A stretch of DNA of 64,000 nucleotides from Bacteroidota bacterium (GCA_013288325.1 JABDCB010000009.1:1-64000); one strand, 5' to 3'; counted from the first letter of the stretch, positions 36,644-47,527 are shown. Numbers and translations: made by a program. The notes: generated by a model from the sequence alone, not told the origin.

Positions 36644-37576
36644 ATGGAGCCAAAAAGAAAAATACTGATTACAGGTTCTAACGGACTGTTGGGCCAGAAA
36701 CTATGTAAGGCTCTTGCACAGCGACCCGATATTACCTTGATAGCCACTTCCAAAGGAGAGAACAGGATGCGCAAGCTGGATCAGAAGATGTATCAAGCAC
36801 TGGATATAACCAGCAAAAAGGAACTGGAAGAGGTATTTGTAAAGTATATGCCCGATGTGGTGATCCATACTGCAGCGCTCACCAATGTGGATGCCTGTGA
36901 ATCCAATAAGGAAGAATGTGTGGCATTGAATGTGGATGCCGTTCGTTCCATTGTAGAGGTAATGGAAAAGCATGTACCTGCTGCACATCTCATTCACCTA
37001 TCCACCGATTTTATTTTTGACGGACTAAAAGGGCCTTATAAAGAAGAGGATGCTCCTAATCCCTTGAGCTATTATGCCTGGTCCAAGCTGGAGTCTGAAA
37101 AAATTGTAGAGGCCAGTAAACTTAAATGGGCCATTGTCCGTACCATCATTGTATATGGTTTGGTAGATAATATGAGCCGGTCCAATCTGGTTCTGTGGGC
37201 CAAGGATGCCTTGACTAAGGGACAAAAGATAAATGTGGTGGATGATCAGTTTCGCGCTCCTACCTTGTCCGAAGATCTGGCTGCCGGATGTATTGCCATT
37301 GCCGATAAAGGAGCTACCGGTGTTTATCATTTATCGGGTCCTGATACCCTGAGTGTGCTGGATCTTGTTTATCAGGTAGCGGATTTCTGGAAACTGGATA
37401 AATCCCTCGTCAACCCCATCAAATCCGACACGCTTAATCAGGCTGCAAAACGGCCTGCCCGAACAGGTTTTATAATTGATAAAGCCAGAAAAGAGCTGGG
37501 CTATACTCCTCATACATTTATTGAAGGATTGAAAGTAGTTGATAAAGAGCTGAAAGAAGCGCTTGCCATTTCCTGA
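36644..37576 (+). CDS. SDR/RmlD-like sugar nucleotide-binding reductase
   Basis: ILITGSNGLLGQKL, YYAWSKLESEKIV. Confidence 0.88.
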   Translation: MEPKRKILITGSNGLLGQKLCKALAQRPDITLIATSKGENRMRKLDQKMYQALDITSKKELEEVFVKYMPDVVIHTAALTNVDACESNKEECVALNVDAVRSIVEVMEKHVPAAHLIHLSTDFIFDGLKGPYKEEDAPNPLSYYAWSKLESEKIVEASKLKWAIVRTIIVYGLVDNMSRSNLVLWAKDALTKGQKINVVDDQFRAPTLSEDLAAGCIAIADKGATGVYHLSGPDTLSVLDLVYQVADFWKLDKSLVNPIKSDTLNQAAKRPARTGFIIDKARKELGYTPHTFIEGLKVVDKELKEALAIS

Positions 37577-37770
37577 TCAGGGTACTCCCTCCTCATTTAT
37601 TTTCGTGCTTATCCGCTGTTATCTGCTTATTGTGTAAGGCGATGGTGTTTTCAAACCATCTTCGTCACGGATAAGCTATGTGATGAATTTTCAGTTATTG
37701 GAAACTTAGTCTATATTTGGTGCCATTCCTTGAGTACTAAGTAAATAAAAAATAATAATCAGAATACTAT

Positions 37771-39321
37771 ATGGGTATTTTTCGAAAGAAATCGGTGGCC
37801 TCCTTGCTTGCACAGGCTGCAGATAATGAAAAAGGGCTTAAAAGAACATTAGGACCGGGTCACCTGGTTGCACTTGGAATAGGCGCCATTATAGGTGCCG
37901 GTTTGTTTGTGCGTACGGCTGCTGCATCTGCAGAAGCTGCGGGACCGGCAGTAACTTTGTCGTTTGTAGTGGCTGCCATAGCCTGCGCTTTTGCCGGATT
38001 ATGTTATGCTGAGTTCTCTTCCATGATTCCTATTTCAGGCAGTGCTTATACCTATGCTTATGCAACCATGGGTGAGATTGCAGCCTGGGTCATTGGCTGG
38101 TCGCTGGTGCTTGAATATGCCCTGGGAGCTGCAACTGTTTCCATTGCATGGAGCGAATATCTGAATAATCTGATGGGAGGGGTGATACCCTATAAGTGGT
38201 GCCATTCGCCGTTTGAACATGTAAATCTGCTTTATCATCATGTGTTTAAGGGAGGGGTGACTTCCATTTCGGATGATGTTATGAGAGCATTTCCCGAAGC
38301 AATACGGAGTACTGTAATCACTACCCATGGCCTGGTTAATTTCCCGGCTCTTGGAATATTGCTTGCACTTACTTTGCTGCTCATCAAAGGAACCCAGGAG
38401 TCGGCTTTTGTGAATGCCATCATTGTGTTCCTGAAAGTGGCTATTGTATTGCTGTTTATTTTCCTGGGATGGAATTATATGAATCCTGCCAATCATACTC
38501 CTTATTTTATTCCTGCCGATGCACCTGGTCATGGTGGAATGTTCCAGCATGGATGGGGAGGTGTTCTCGGAGGGGCTGCTATCGTATTCTTTGCCTTTAT
38601 AGGATTTGACGCTGTATCAACTGCCGCACAGGAAGCCAAGAATCCGAAAAGAGATATGCCCATAGGTATCCTCGGTTCTCTGGTGGTATGTACCATCTTG
38701 TATGTGTTGTTTTCCTATGTGCTTACCGGTGTTGCCAGCTGGCATGAGTTTGCTGACCCTGCAAAAGGTAAAGAGGCATCAGTGGCCTATGCGATTAAAA
38801 CTTATATGACCAAGTATGCCGGATGGTTGCCTAATATGGTTACCCTGGCTATTCTCGCGGGATTCTCTTCTGTTATCCTGGTGATGTTGATGGGACAAAG
38901 CCGGGTATTCTTTTCTATGGCTAATGACGGATTGCTTCCCAAAGTGTTTTCCGATCTGCATCCTAAATTCAGAACACCTTATAAAGCCAACTGGATTTTG
39001 TTTGTGTTTGTAGGAAGCTTTGCCGCCTTTATTCCGGGAAGTATTGCCGGTGACCTGACGAGTATCGGAACTCTTTTTGCATTCATGCTTGTTTGTGCAG
39101 GTGTCATTATCATGCGCAAAACAGATCCCGATCATCCTCGTCCGTTCCGTACACCTTTTGTTCCTTTTTTCCCTATTCTGGGAATACTGATATGTTTTGC
39201 CATGATCATTTCTCTTCCAAGCAATACCCAGCTGAGTGCGCTGGTATGGATGCTGGTTGGACTGGTGATCTATTTCTCATACAGCAAAAAAAGAAGCAAG
39301 CTAAATACGCCGCTTAATTAA
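37771..39321 (+). CDS. APC-family amino acid permease (cationic amino acid transporter-like)
   Basis: LGPGHLVALGIGAIIGAGLFVRT and multi-TM pattern. Confidence 0.92.
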   Translation: MGIFRKKSVASLLAQAADNEKGLKRTLGPGHLVALGIGAIIGAGLFVRTAAASAEAAGPAVTLSFVVAAIACAFAGLCYAEFSSMIPISGSAYTYAYATMGEIAAWVIGWSLVLEYALGAATVSIAWSEYLNNLMGGVIPYKWCHSPFEHVNLLYHHVFKGGVTSISDDVMRAFPEAIRSTVITTHGLVNFPALGILLALTLLLIKGTQESAFVNAIIVFLKVAIVLLFIFLGWNYMNPANHTPYFIPADAPGHGGMFQHGWGGVLGGAAIVFFAFIGFDAVSTAAQEAKNPKRDMPIGILGSLVVCTILYVLFSYVLTGVASWHEFADPAKGKEASVAYAIKTYMTKYAGWLPNMVTLAILAGFSSVILVMLMGQSRVFFSMANDGLLPKVFSDLHPKFRTPYKANWILFVFVGSFAAFIPGSIAGDLTSIGTLFAFMLVCAGVIIMRKTDPDHPRPFRTPFVPFFPILGILICFAMIISLPSNTQLSALVWMLVGLVIYFSYSKKRSKLNTPLN

Positions 39322-39339
39322 ACCAGATTGAAATTTTCG

Positions 39340-39371
39340 GACAGCCGCCCCGCACGAACGGGACGGCTGTC
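39340..39371. terminator. GC-rich hairpin between the permeases
   Basis: GACAGCCGcCCCG-cacgaa-CGGGaCGGCTGTC. Confidence 0.6.
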
Positions 39372-39374
39372 TGT

Positions 39375-40841
39375 TTGAAACCCATGAGCGAAGATTCCTC
39401 CGTTAAACGTACCCTCGGACTGCTGGATGCCACCAGCATCGTTGCCGGATCCATGATAGGGTCGGGAATTTTTGTGGTGAGCACCTTCATGGCCCGCGAT
39501 ATCGGTTCGTCAGGATATTTATTGCTGTTATGGGTTGTTACCGGACTCATTACCGTTTCAGCTGCGCTTAGCTATGGCGAGCTGGCCGGCATGATGCCTC
39601 ATGCAGGAGGACAATATGTATATATACGCCGGGCCTTTAATCCGCTGTTTGCTTTTTTGTACGGGTGGACCGTTTTTATGGTGATACAGACTGGCGTTAT
39701 AGCCGCCGTAGCAACTGTTTTTGCTAATTATACCGCCGTCTTTTTTCCGGAATTGAATAAAGAGTTTCTGCATATAGGATCCTTTATCGTTTCGCTGAAA
39801 CAGGTGCTTGCTATTGTTGTTATTGTGGGTCTTACCTATGTCAACAGCAAAGGAGTACGAAATGGAAAAATTATTCAGCTGGTATTTACTTCCGCCAAGC
39901 TGTTTGCTCTGCTTGCGCTTATTGTAATGGGTTTTGCCGTTGGTCTCCGAAGCAACACCCTTGCAGATAATTTTCATCATCTCTGGGATGCATCCAGAAC
40001 CTGGCTAGATAAAAGCTCCGGTACCTGGCATGTAGAATCAATCACCGGCTGGGCTCTTATTGGTATGATGGGTGCTACCATCATCAATTCACTTTTCTCG
40101 AGCGATGCCTGGAACAATGTTACATTCATTGCCGGTGAAATTAAGGACCCGAAAAAAAACATTCCCCGGAGTTTATTCTTAGGAACATTTATCGTAACCA
40201 TCGTTTATATACTGGCCAATGTGGCGTACCTGGCCCTATTGCCTATTAAAGGTGATCCTGCCGGAATAACTGCTGTAGCGAAAGGGATTTCGTTTGCCGC
40301 CGAAGACAGGGTAGGGGCCGCTGCAGCTTCTGTCATATTCGGCAATACCGGTTCGGTATTGATGGCAGCATTGATTATGGTTTCAACGTTCGGATGTATG
40401 AACGGAATTATTCTGGCCGGTGCCAGACTCTATTATGCCATGGCGAAGGACGGACTCTTTTTTCGCAAAGCATCCCACCTTAACAAACAGCAGGTTCCCG
40501 CTTTCGGCTTATGGGTTCAATGTGCCTGGGCATGTGCTTTATGTCTTTCCGGTACGTATAGCGATCTGCTTGAATATTCAACCTTTGCTTCCCTACTTTT
40601 TTATATTCTTACCATCAGTGGCATATTTATTCTCCGGAAAAAAGAGCCGAATGCCGAACGTCCTTATAAAGCACTGGGATATCCTATTATACCGGCCTTG
40701 TATATTATTGTAACCGGTGCCATCTGTGTGGATCTGTTGATTTACAAAACAAGCAGCGCCGGAGCCGGACTGCTTATCGTACTGCTTGGTATTCCTGTAT
40801 ACCTCTTTGCCAAACCTACGCAGAAGTCTTCCGATTCCTGA
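39375..40841 (+). CDS. APC-family amino acid permease
   Basis: LGLLDATSIVAGSMIGSGIFVVS and multi-TM pattern. Confidence 0.92.
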   Translation: MKPMSEDSSVKRTLGLLDATSIVAGSMIGSGIFVVSTFMARDIGSSGYLLLLWVVTGLITVSAALSYGELAGMMPHAGGQYVYIRRAFNPLFAFLYGWTVFMVIQTGVIAAVATVFANYTAVFFPELNKEFLHIGSFIVSLKQVLAIVVIVGLTYVNSKGVRNGKIIQLVFTSAKLFALLALIVMGFAVGLRSNTLADNFHHLWDASRTWLDKSSGTWHVESITGWALIGMMGATIINSLFSSDAWNNVTFIAGEIKDPKKNIPRSLFLGTFIVTIVYILANVAYLALLPIKGDPAGITAVAKGISFAAEDRVGAAAASVIFGNTGSVLMAALIMVSTFGCMNGIILAGARLYYAMAKDGLFFRKASHLNKQQVPAFGLWVQCAWACALCLSGTYSDLLEYSTFASLLFYILTISGIFILRKKEPNAERPYKALGYPIIPALYIIVTGAICVDLLIYKTSSAGAGLLIVLLGIPVYLFAKPTQKSSDS

Positions 40842-40936
40842 TCGAAAAGACTTGCCCGAAGCAAAAAAATGTCCAAACTTTTGTTTGTTACTGGCTTTAG
40901 TAATGCCTAACTCCCGTCTTTGAATTAAAGACAGCG

Positions 40937-41884
40937 GTGAGACAATTTTTCAGAGACTACTTTCTTTTTAATCGCAGGGAGCGAAACGGAACCCTGGTGT
41001 TGTTGTCAATCATGTCAATACTGATTGGTGTGTTGGCGTATCTGCATGCCGATGTTGCGAATGTGCAGGAAAAGGATTCGTTCAGGATGACGGAGTTGAC
41101 TGAAGATGCGGAGCCTCCGGATCCACCCCGGAGTGTGGAAAGAAAAAGAGAGGAATGGAAGGAAGCGGAAAGTAAAAGGGCTCCTGTTCAGTATTTTTAT
41201 TTTGATCCCAATACACTCGGTTCGGAAGGATGGCTTAAACTGGGTTTGTCGGAAAAGCAGACCCGTATTATCCTTAATTACGTGATGAAAGGAGGGCACT
41301 TCAGGAAGGCGACCGATCTGAAAAAGATTTATGGACTAAGCGCCAAACAAGATTCATTGCTTGAACCCTATATACGTGTGCCTGCCGAGATCAGGAATCG
41401 AAAAGACACTGTAGTTAAATGGGTAAGAAGCGCGAGTGATACACAGCAAATAGTCCATAAATCGGGCAATAAGCTAAAAGCAGGTGAGCTGTTGAACCTG
41501 AATGAAGCTGATTCGGCCATGCTCGTGAGGCTGCCTTGTATAGGACCGGCATTTGCGAAGCGTATTCTCTCTTATCGGGAACGATTGGGTGGATATGCCG
41601 AAAAGGCTCAGCTGCTGGAAGTTTTTGGTATGGATGAAGAACGATATACTTGTTTTGCGGGCAATATTTCCCTGGGTGAGGGAGTAACAAGGAAACTAAA
41701 GATCAATAAAGCCACCCCGGAAGAGCTCAAAAGCCATCCTTATATACGATGGAACCTGGCGAAAAGCATTGTTAACTATAGGTTAAAACATGGGCCTTTT
41801 AAAAGCATAGAAGAGCTTAAATCCATTGAATTGATCGACGAAGAGTTTATTAAGAGAATAAAACCATATGTTTCTTTTGAATGA
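40937..41884 (+). CDS. helix-hairpin-helix (ComEA-like) protein
   Basis: Start used is GTG; LNLNEADSAMLVRLPCIGPAFAKRILSYRERLGGY and KINKATPEELKSHPYIRWNLAKSIVNYRLKHGPF. Confidence 0.88.
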   Translation: MRQFFRDYFLFNRRERNGTLVLLSIMSILIGVLAYLHADVANVQEKDSFRMTELTEDAEPPDPPRSVERKREEWKEAESKRAPVQYFYFDPNTLGSEGWLKLGLSEKQTRIILNYVMKGGHFRKATDLKKIYGLSAKQDSLLEPYIRVPAEIRNRKDTVVKWVRSASDTQQIVHKSGNKLKAGELLNLNEADSAMLVRLPCIGPAFAKRILSYRERLGGYAEKAQLLEVFGMDEERYTCFAGNISLGEGVTRKLKINKATPEELKSHPYIRWNLAKSIVNYRLKHGPFKSIEELKSIELIDEEFIKRIKPYVSFE

Positions 41885-41920
41885 GTTCAATAATTATCTT
41901 TGTTTCCCTAACCATTTACG

Positions 41921-42448
41921 ATGCTGGCAGACAGACTGAAGAATACCATCCGGGATATACATGATTTCCCGAAACCAGGTATTGTGTTTAAAGATATTAC
42001 TCCGGTACTTTTGAATGCAGATTTGTGTACGGAAGTGGTGGAAGAGTTTGCGAAGAATTTGAAATCTACTCCCATCGATGCTATTGCTGGTATTGAGAGC
42101 AGAGGTTTTCTTTTCGGTTTTTTGCTGGCTCAACGGTTAAAGAAACCTTTTATCCTCATTCGTAAGGCAGGAAAATTGCCGGGAAAAACAATCAGTGCTT
42201 CTTATGCACTGGAATATGGCACAGCCAAGATAGAGATGCACGAAGGGGCTGTTCAAAAGGGCTGGAATGTGCTTATTCATGACGACTTGCTGGCTACCGG
42301 CGGTACTACAGCCGCTGCAGCAGAACTGATCATTAAACAGGAAGGGATTGTATCCGGTTTTGCATTTGTTGTAGAGCTTGATTTTTTGAACGGCAAGGAA
42401 CGTATTACAGATATTTCTAAGAATATAAACAGTATTGTTCATTTTTAA
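41921..42448 (+). CDS. apt: adenine phosphoribosyltransferase
   Basis: IRDIHDFPKPGIVFKDITPVL; VLIHDDLLATGGTTAAA. Confidence 0.96.
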   Translation: MLADRLKNTIRDIHDFPKPGIVFKDITPVLLNADLCTEVVEEFAKNLKSTPIDAIAGIESRGFLFGFLLAQRLKKPFILIRKAGKLPGKTISASYALEYGTAKIEMHEGAVQKGWNVLIHDDLLATGGTTAAAAELIIKQEGIVSGFAFVVELDFLNGKERITDISKNINSIVHF

Positions 42449-42466
42449 GACTTAAAAACACACACA

Positions 42467-43606
42467 ATGAATTTCACACACAATGAGAACCAGGTCATGA
42501 TCGCTGATATGATCAGAAAATTCGGAGAAGAACATATCCGTCCTAAAATGATGGAGTGGGACGAGGCTCAGACTTTTCCGATTGAAGTTTTTAAAAAACT
42601 GGGCGAGCTTGGTTTAATGGGTGTGTTGGTTCCAACGGAATATGGCGGCTCCGGCTTCGGGTATTCGGAGTATGTGACGGCAATCGTTGAATTGTCGCGT
42701 ATTTGCGGATCTATCGGTTTGTCTATGGCTGCGCATAATTCGTTATGCACAGGTCATATCCTTACGTTTGGCAATGAAGAACAAAAGAAAAAATATCTGC
42801 CTAAGCTTGCTACTGCCGAGTGGATTGGAGCCTGGGGTTTAACAGAGGTAGGTACAGGATCGGATTCGGGTGGAATGAATACCACGGCTGTTGAAGAAGG
42901 AGACCATTTTGTATTGAATGGATCCAAGAATTTTATTACGCATGGTAAGAGCGGTAATGTGGCTGTGGTTATTGCACGTACAGGTAAAAAGGGAGATTCG
43001 CACGGAATGACATCCTTTATCATCGAAAAAGGAACAGCGGGCTTTACGTCCGGCCGCAAGGAAAATAAACTTGGAATGAGAGCTTCCGAAACGACGGAGC
43101 TTATTTTTGATAATTGCAAGGTGCACAAAAGTCAGGTGATGGGTAAAGTGGGTGATGGATTTGTGCAGGCTATGAAAGTGCTGGATGGAGGACGTATTTC
43201 CATCGCCTCTCTGGGTGTTGGTATTGCAAAGGGAGCCTATGATGCTTCGGTTAAATATGCAAAAGAAAGAGAACAGTTTGGTAAACCCATTGCCCAGTTT
43301 CAGGCCATTGCATTTAAACTGGCCGATATGGCCACGGAGATAGAAGCGGCCGAACTGCTTACTTACAAAGCAGCCGATCTGAAAAACAGAGGAGAAAAGG
43401 TTACCAAGGAAGGGGCTTTTGCAAAATACTATTCCTCCGAAGTAGCGGTACGGGTGTCTACTGATGCCGTTCAGATTTTTGGAGGGTATGGCTATACAAA
43501 GGATTTTCCGGTTGAGAAATACTACCGCGACAGCAAGCTCTGTACCATTGGGGAAGGAACTTCGGAGATACAGAAGCTTGTTATTTCGAGAGAGATTCTG
43601 AAATAA
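42467..43606 (+). CDS. acyl-CoA dehydrogenase
   Basis: GAWGLTEVGTGSDSGGM, QFGKPIAQFQAIAFKLADMA, QIFGGYGYTKDFPVEKYYRDSKLCTIGEGTSEIQ. Confidence 0.97.
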   Translation: MNFTHNENQVMIADMIRKFGEEHIRPKMMEWDEAQTFPIEVFKKLGELGLMGVLVPTEYGGSGFGYSEYVTAIVELSRICGSIGLSMAAHNSLCTGHILTFGNEEQKKKYLPKLATAEWIGAWGLTEVGTGSDSGGMNTTAVEEGDHFVLNGSKNFITHGKSGNVAVVIARTGKKGDSHGMTSFIIEKGTAGFTSGRKENKLGMRASETTELIFDNCKVHKSQVMGKVGDGFVQAMKVLDGGRISIASLGVGIAKGAYDASVKYAKEREQFGKPIAQFQAIAFKLADMATEIEAAELLTYKAADLKNRGEKVTKEGAFAKYYSSEVAVRVSTDAVQIFGGYGYTKDFPVEKYYRDSKLCTIGEGTSEIQKLVISREILK

Positions 43607-43747
43607 GGAAGCAGAAGCAGTACAATTAAATGGAACTTGACCCCTTGACATGGCTTTTTAAGGTCAGAATGTTCAAAATTAATTTGCCTGTTTGTCAAAA
43701 ATCACTACATTTGCCTCCCTGTAAAAAGCAATTTTAAAGAAAATAAC

Positions 43748-43939
43748 ATGATCATAGTTCCAGTTAAAGAAGGAGAATCAGTTGAAAAAGCACTGAAGAA
43801 ATTCAAGAAAAAATTCGAGAAAACGGGTGTTGTTCGTGAACTTCGTGAGCGTCAAAAATTCACTAAGCCTTCTGTACGCAGAAGAGAAGTGATCAAGAAA
43901 GCAGTATACAAAGAGACCCTTCAGCGCGCTGAAGAATAA
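43748..43939 (+). CDS. rpsU: 30S ribosomal protein S21
   Basis: 63 aa; VKEGESVEKALKKFKKKFEKTGVVRELRERQKFTKPSVRRRE. Confidence 0.95.
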   Translation: MIIVPVKEGESVEKALKKFKKKFEKTGVVRELRERQKFTKPSVRRREVIKKAVYKETLQRAEE

Positions 43940-43958
43940 GGCCTGATATAATTATACG

Positions 43959-44014
43959 GGAAAACCTGTATTTATACATATGAAGACGTATCTTTATGTA
44001 TAAATACGGGTTTT
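43959..44014 (+). terminator. long terminator hairpin after rpsU, abutting the next start codon
   Basis: AAAACCTGTATTTATACATA...TATGTATAAATACGGGTTTTTT. Confidence 0.85.
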
Positions 44015-44017
44015 TTC

Positions 44018-44911
44018 ATGTCATACCCTGCCGTTGAATCCTTTCTCCAATACCTCCGTTTCGAAAAACGGTCTTCTCCTCATACCTTAATAGCCTATCA
44101 AGGCGATTTAGCTCAGTTTACTGCTTTTCTGGAAAAAGATTTCGAATGGAATCTTCCGGAACAAGCCACTCACATGATGATCCGTTCCTGGATTGTACAT
44201 CTGATGGAATCGGGCGTGGAGGCACGTTCCGTAAACCGGAAAATAACAGCCATCCGTAGTTTTTACAAGTATTTGATGAGGCAGGGACAGGTAAAAATCA
44301 ACCCCATGCTGAGGATTCAAGGCCCTAAAACCCCGGTGCGCCTGCCTGTTTTTGTGGAAGAAGACAAAATGGATGATTTGTTAACCAAGGTTGATTTTGG
44401 AGAAGGCTACGAGGGAGTCATGAAAAAGCTGATCGTAGAACTGTTTTATGATACGGGGATGAGAAGAGCCGAGCTTATAAATTTGAAAATCAAGGATGTA
44501 GATTTTTACCGGGCCAGCTTAAAAGTGCTTGGAAAAAGGAATAAGGAACGGATCATACCCATGGGCAAATTATTAGCCACCTCTCTGGAGGCTTATCTGA
44601 AGGAGCGGAAAAAGGTAAAGGCGGAAGCGACGAAGGATCTTCTGTTTGTTCATGAGAACGGAAAAAAACTGGATGCGAATTTTGTATATAGCATGATTAA
44701 TCTTTACCTTGGTATGGTAACAACACTGGATAAAAGAAGTCCGCATGTGCTTCGTCATACATTTGCGACACACATGTTAAATAACGGTGCAGATCTGAAT
44801 GCGATTAAAGAAATACTGGGCCATGCAAATCTTTCCGCAACACAGATCTATACACATAACTCCATCGAAAAATTAAAGAACATCCACCGGCAGGCTCATC
44901 CCAAAGCATGA
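44018..44911 (+). CDS. xerC: tyrosine recombinase XerC/XerD family
   Basis: FLQYLRFEKRSSPHTLIAYQGDL, LFYDTGMRRAELINLKIKDVD, HVLRHTFATHMLNNGADLNAIKEILGHANLSATQIYTH. Confidence 0.92.
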   Translation: MSYPAVESFLQYLRFEKRSSPHTLIAYQGDLAQFTAFLEKDFEWNLPEQATHMMIRSWIVHLMESGVEARSVNRKITAIRSFYKYLMRQGQVKINPMLRIQGPKTPVRLPVFVEEDKMDDLLTKVDFGEGYEGVMKKLIVELFYDTGMRRAELINLKIKDVDFYRASLKVLGKRNKERIIPMGKLLATSLEAYLKERKKVKAEATKDLLFVHENGKKLDANFVYSMINLYLGMVTTLDKRSPHVLRHTFATHMLNNGADLNAIKEILGHANLSATQIYTHNSIEKLKNIHRQAHPKA

Positions 44912-44975
44912 TCAGAATTTTGTCCGAGATTAATTATTCACAACAATTTGTCTTTACCATTAAAAAGGAGGCACT

Positions 44976-45275
44976 ATGAAAATCAAGATCCAGTCCATTC
45001 ATTTCGATGCAGACAAGAAACTACTTGAACACATCCAGGGAAAAGTAAGCAAGTTGAACCATTTTCATGAAGGAATTCTGAGTGGGGACGTGATACTGAG
45101 GGTGGAAAAGTCGGCTATTCCGGAGAATAAAATAGCGGAAATACGACTTCTGATACCTGGCAGTGATTTGTTTGCCAAGAAACAGTGCAAGACCTTTGAA
45201 GAGGCTATTGATACGGGAGTTGAAGCTTTAACAAGACAAGTGAAGAAACACAAGGAGAAAACAAAGAAAATTTAA
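44976..45275 (+). CDS. hpf: ribosome hibernation-promoting factor (HPF/RaiA family)
   Basis: Short HPF-like: IQSIHFDADKKLLEHIQGKVSKLNHFHEGI...EEAIDTGVEALTRQVKKHKEK. Confidence 0.88.
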   Translation: MKIKIQSIHFDADKKLLEHIQGKVSKLNHFHEGILSGDVILRVEKSAIPENKIAEIRLLIPGSDLFAKKQCKTFEEAIDTGVEALTRQVKKHKEKTKKI

Positions 45276-45301
45276 TATTCTATTTCTTTATTGATCTTAC
45301 C

Positions 45302-45352
45302 GATACGCGTAAGGCCGGATTCATGCAGAATGGGCCTTACGCGTATCTTTTT
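45302..45352 (+). terminator. rho-independent terminator with 15-bp perfect stem
   Basis: GATACGCGTAAGGCC...GGCCTTACGCGTATCTTTTT. Confidence 0.93.
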
Positions 45353-45523
45353 GGGGCTTTTTGAGTGGGTTTGGGTAAGCATAAGGGTAGGGGGACAAAA
45401 AATGTACCTAAAAATTTAAGGGAATACTTTGTAGGATTAATTAAGTTTTCTACATTTGCAGTCCTTTTTCAGGAATGCTATTGCTTTTTCTGTTAAAAAC
45501 GTTCATAATGTACTGATAATCAA

Positions 45524-45596
45524 GCCGAAGTAGCTCAGCTGGTAGAGCAGCTGATTTGTAATCAGCTGGTCGGGGGTTCGAGTCCCTTCTTCGGCT
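45524..45596 (+). tRNA. tRNA-Thr (TGT), CCA encoded
   Basis: GCCGAAG/CTTCGGC acceptor; anticodon loop TTTGTAA; GGTTCGAGTCC T arm. Confidence 0.96.
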
Positions 45597-45616
45597 CCAG
45601 ACCAGTGAAGGATTTT

Positions 45617-45699
45617 GGGGAGATAGCCAAGTGGCCAACGGCAACAGACTGTAAATCTGTCCTCTTACGAGTTCGAAGGTTCGAATCCTTCTCTCCCCA
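45617..45699 (+). tRNA. tRNA-Tyr (GTA)
   Basis: GGGGAGA/TCTCCCC acceptor; loop CTGTAAA; long variable arm. Confidence 0.96.
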
Positions 45700-45799
45700 C
45701 ATCTTCTTTGGTGAGGGAAGACCTGATAAATGGAGGAGTATTTTAGAGTAAAGTGGATGCGTTTTTTGGTTTCGTTCTTTTAAATTTTTAGATGTTTAA

Positions 45800-45872
45800 G
45801 CGGAAGTAGCTCATTTGGTAGAGCGTCAGCCTTCCAAGCTGAGGGTGGCCGGTTCGAGCCCGGTCTTCCGCT
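45800..45872 (+). tRNA. tRNA-Gly (TCC)
   Basis: GCGGAAG/CTTCCGC acceptor; loop TTCCAAG. Confidence 0.96.
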
Positions 45873-45895
45873 CCAAAACAACCTCAACGCACCAA

Positions 45896-45967
<72 letters not shown>

Positions 45968-46119
45968 CAAAAAGCCATGCCGGCAATACATTTCCGGCAG
46001 GCTTTTCGGCAGGGGACAGAAAGACAGTCGTGCAGAGAGAGGTGTCAGGTATTTGTAAGTAGTTAGTGAGAGATAAACAACAAAATAATAAGTAAACACA
46101 ATTTAATTTAAATATAGCT

Positions 46120-47307
46120 ATGGCTAAAGAAAAATTCGACCGCTCCAAACCGCACGTCAACATCGGAACCATTGGTCACGTTGACCACGGTAAAACAACC
46201 CTCACTGCTGCTATCACATCTGTGCTGGCCGATAAAGGTCTTGCTGTAGCAAGAGATTTTTCTTCTATCGATAATGCACCAGAGGAAAAAGAACGTGGTA
46301 TCACCATCAACACTTCGCATGTGGAATATGCTACGGCAAACCGTCACTATGCACACGTGGATTGTCCAGGTCACGCTGACTATGTAAAAAACATGGTTAC
46401 AGGTGCTGCCCAGATGGATGGAGCTATTCTTGTTGTAGCTGCAACTGATGGACCAATGCCACAAACCCGCGAGCACATTCTGCTTGCCCGTCAGGTTGGT
46501 GTTCCTAAGATTGTTGTGTTCATGAACAAAGTGGACATGGTAGACGACTTAGAGCTTCTTGATTTGGTTGAAATGGAAATCCGTGACTTGCTCACATTCT
46601 ATAAATTTGATGGTGTTAACACACCTATTATCCGTGGATCTGCACTTGGTGGTTTGAATAAAGAGCCAAAATGGGTAGAAAAAATCATGGAACTGATGGA
46701 TGCAGTGGATAGCTTTATTCCAATCCCTCCCCGTCAGGTTGACAAACCTTTCCTGATGCCAGTAGAAGATGTATTCACTATTACCGGTCGCGGAACTGTT
46801 GCTACAGGCCGTATTGAGACAGGTGTTGTGAATGTAGGAGAAGAAATTGAAATCATCGGAATGGGTGATGCAAAATTGAAATCAACTGTAACTGGTGTTG
46901 AAATGTTCCGCAAATTGCTGGATCGTGGAGAAGCCGGAGATAACGTAGGATTACTGCTGCGTGGTGTTGATAAGAAGGATATCCGTCGTGGAATGGTTAT
47001 TGCCAAACCAGGATCTATCACTCCTCACACTGAATTCACTGCAGAGATCTATGTATTGAAGAAAGAAGAAGGCGGTCGTCACACACCATTCCATAACAAA
47101 TACCGTCCACAGTTCTACCTGCGTACAACTGACGTAACTGGAGAGATTGATCTTCCAGCAGGACGTGAAATGGTTATGCCTGGCGATAACGTAACTATCA
47201 CAGTAAAATTGATCGTTCCTGTTGCAATGGACAAAGGTCTTCGTTTCGCAATCCGCGAAGGTGGAAGAACAGTTGGTGCAGGTCAGGTGGTTGAAATTAT
47301 CAAGTAA
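46120..47307 (+). CDS. tuf: elongation factor Tu
   Basis: [48 protein letters not shown]. Confidence 0.99.
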   Translation: MAKEKFDRSKPHVNIGTIGHVDHGKTTLTAAITSVLADKGLAVARDFSSIDNAPEEKERGITINTSHVEYATANRHYAHVDCPGHADYVKNMVTGAAQMDGAILVVAATDGPMPQTREHILLARQVGVPKIVVFMNKVDMVDDLELLDLVEMEIRDLLTFYKFDGVNTPIIRGSALGGLNKEPKWVEKIMELMDAVDSFIPIPPRQVDKPFLMPVEDVFTITGRGTVATGRIETGVVNVGEEIEIIGMGDAKLKSTVTGVEMFRKLLDRGEAGDNVGLLLRGVDKKDIRRGMVIAKPGSITPHTEFTAEIYVLKKEEGGRHTPFHNKYRPQFYLRTTDVTGEIDLPAGREMVMPGDNVTITVKLIVPVAMDKGLRFAIREGGRTVGAGQVVEIIK

Positions 47308-47330
47308 TATTAACGGACAGGAGCATTTAG

Positions 47331-47363
47331 AAAAGGAGTACTGCGTAAGCAGTACCCCTTTTT
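47331..47363 (+). terminator. rho-independent terminator after tuf
   Basis: AAAAGGaGTACTGC-GTAA-GCAGTACcCCTTTTT. Confidence 0.88.
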
Positions 47364-47404
47364 ACTCTGGTTCAAAACCTTGTTTTTCTGTTTGCGCATT
47401 ATAA

Positions 47405-47475
47405 ACGGGCGTAGTTCAAGGGTAGAATAGAGGTCTCCAAAACCTTTGATGGGAGTTCGAATCTCTCCGCCCGTG
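47405..47475 (+). tRNA. tRNA-Trp (CCA)
   Basis: ACGGGCG/CGCCCGT acceptor; loop CTCCAAA; located between tuf and secE. Confidence 0.96.
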
Positions 47476-47527
47476 CTGAAGAAAATATTAAACAGAAGTG
47501 CAAGGGAGATTTTAATGATATTCAATT

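Noticed and set aside
47310-47525. Minus ORF 71 aa
   Set aside because: Overlaps the tuf terminator and tRNA-Trp in antisense; not coding.
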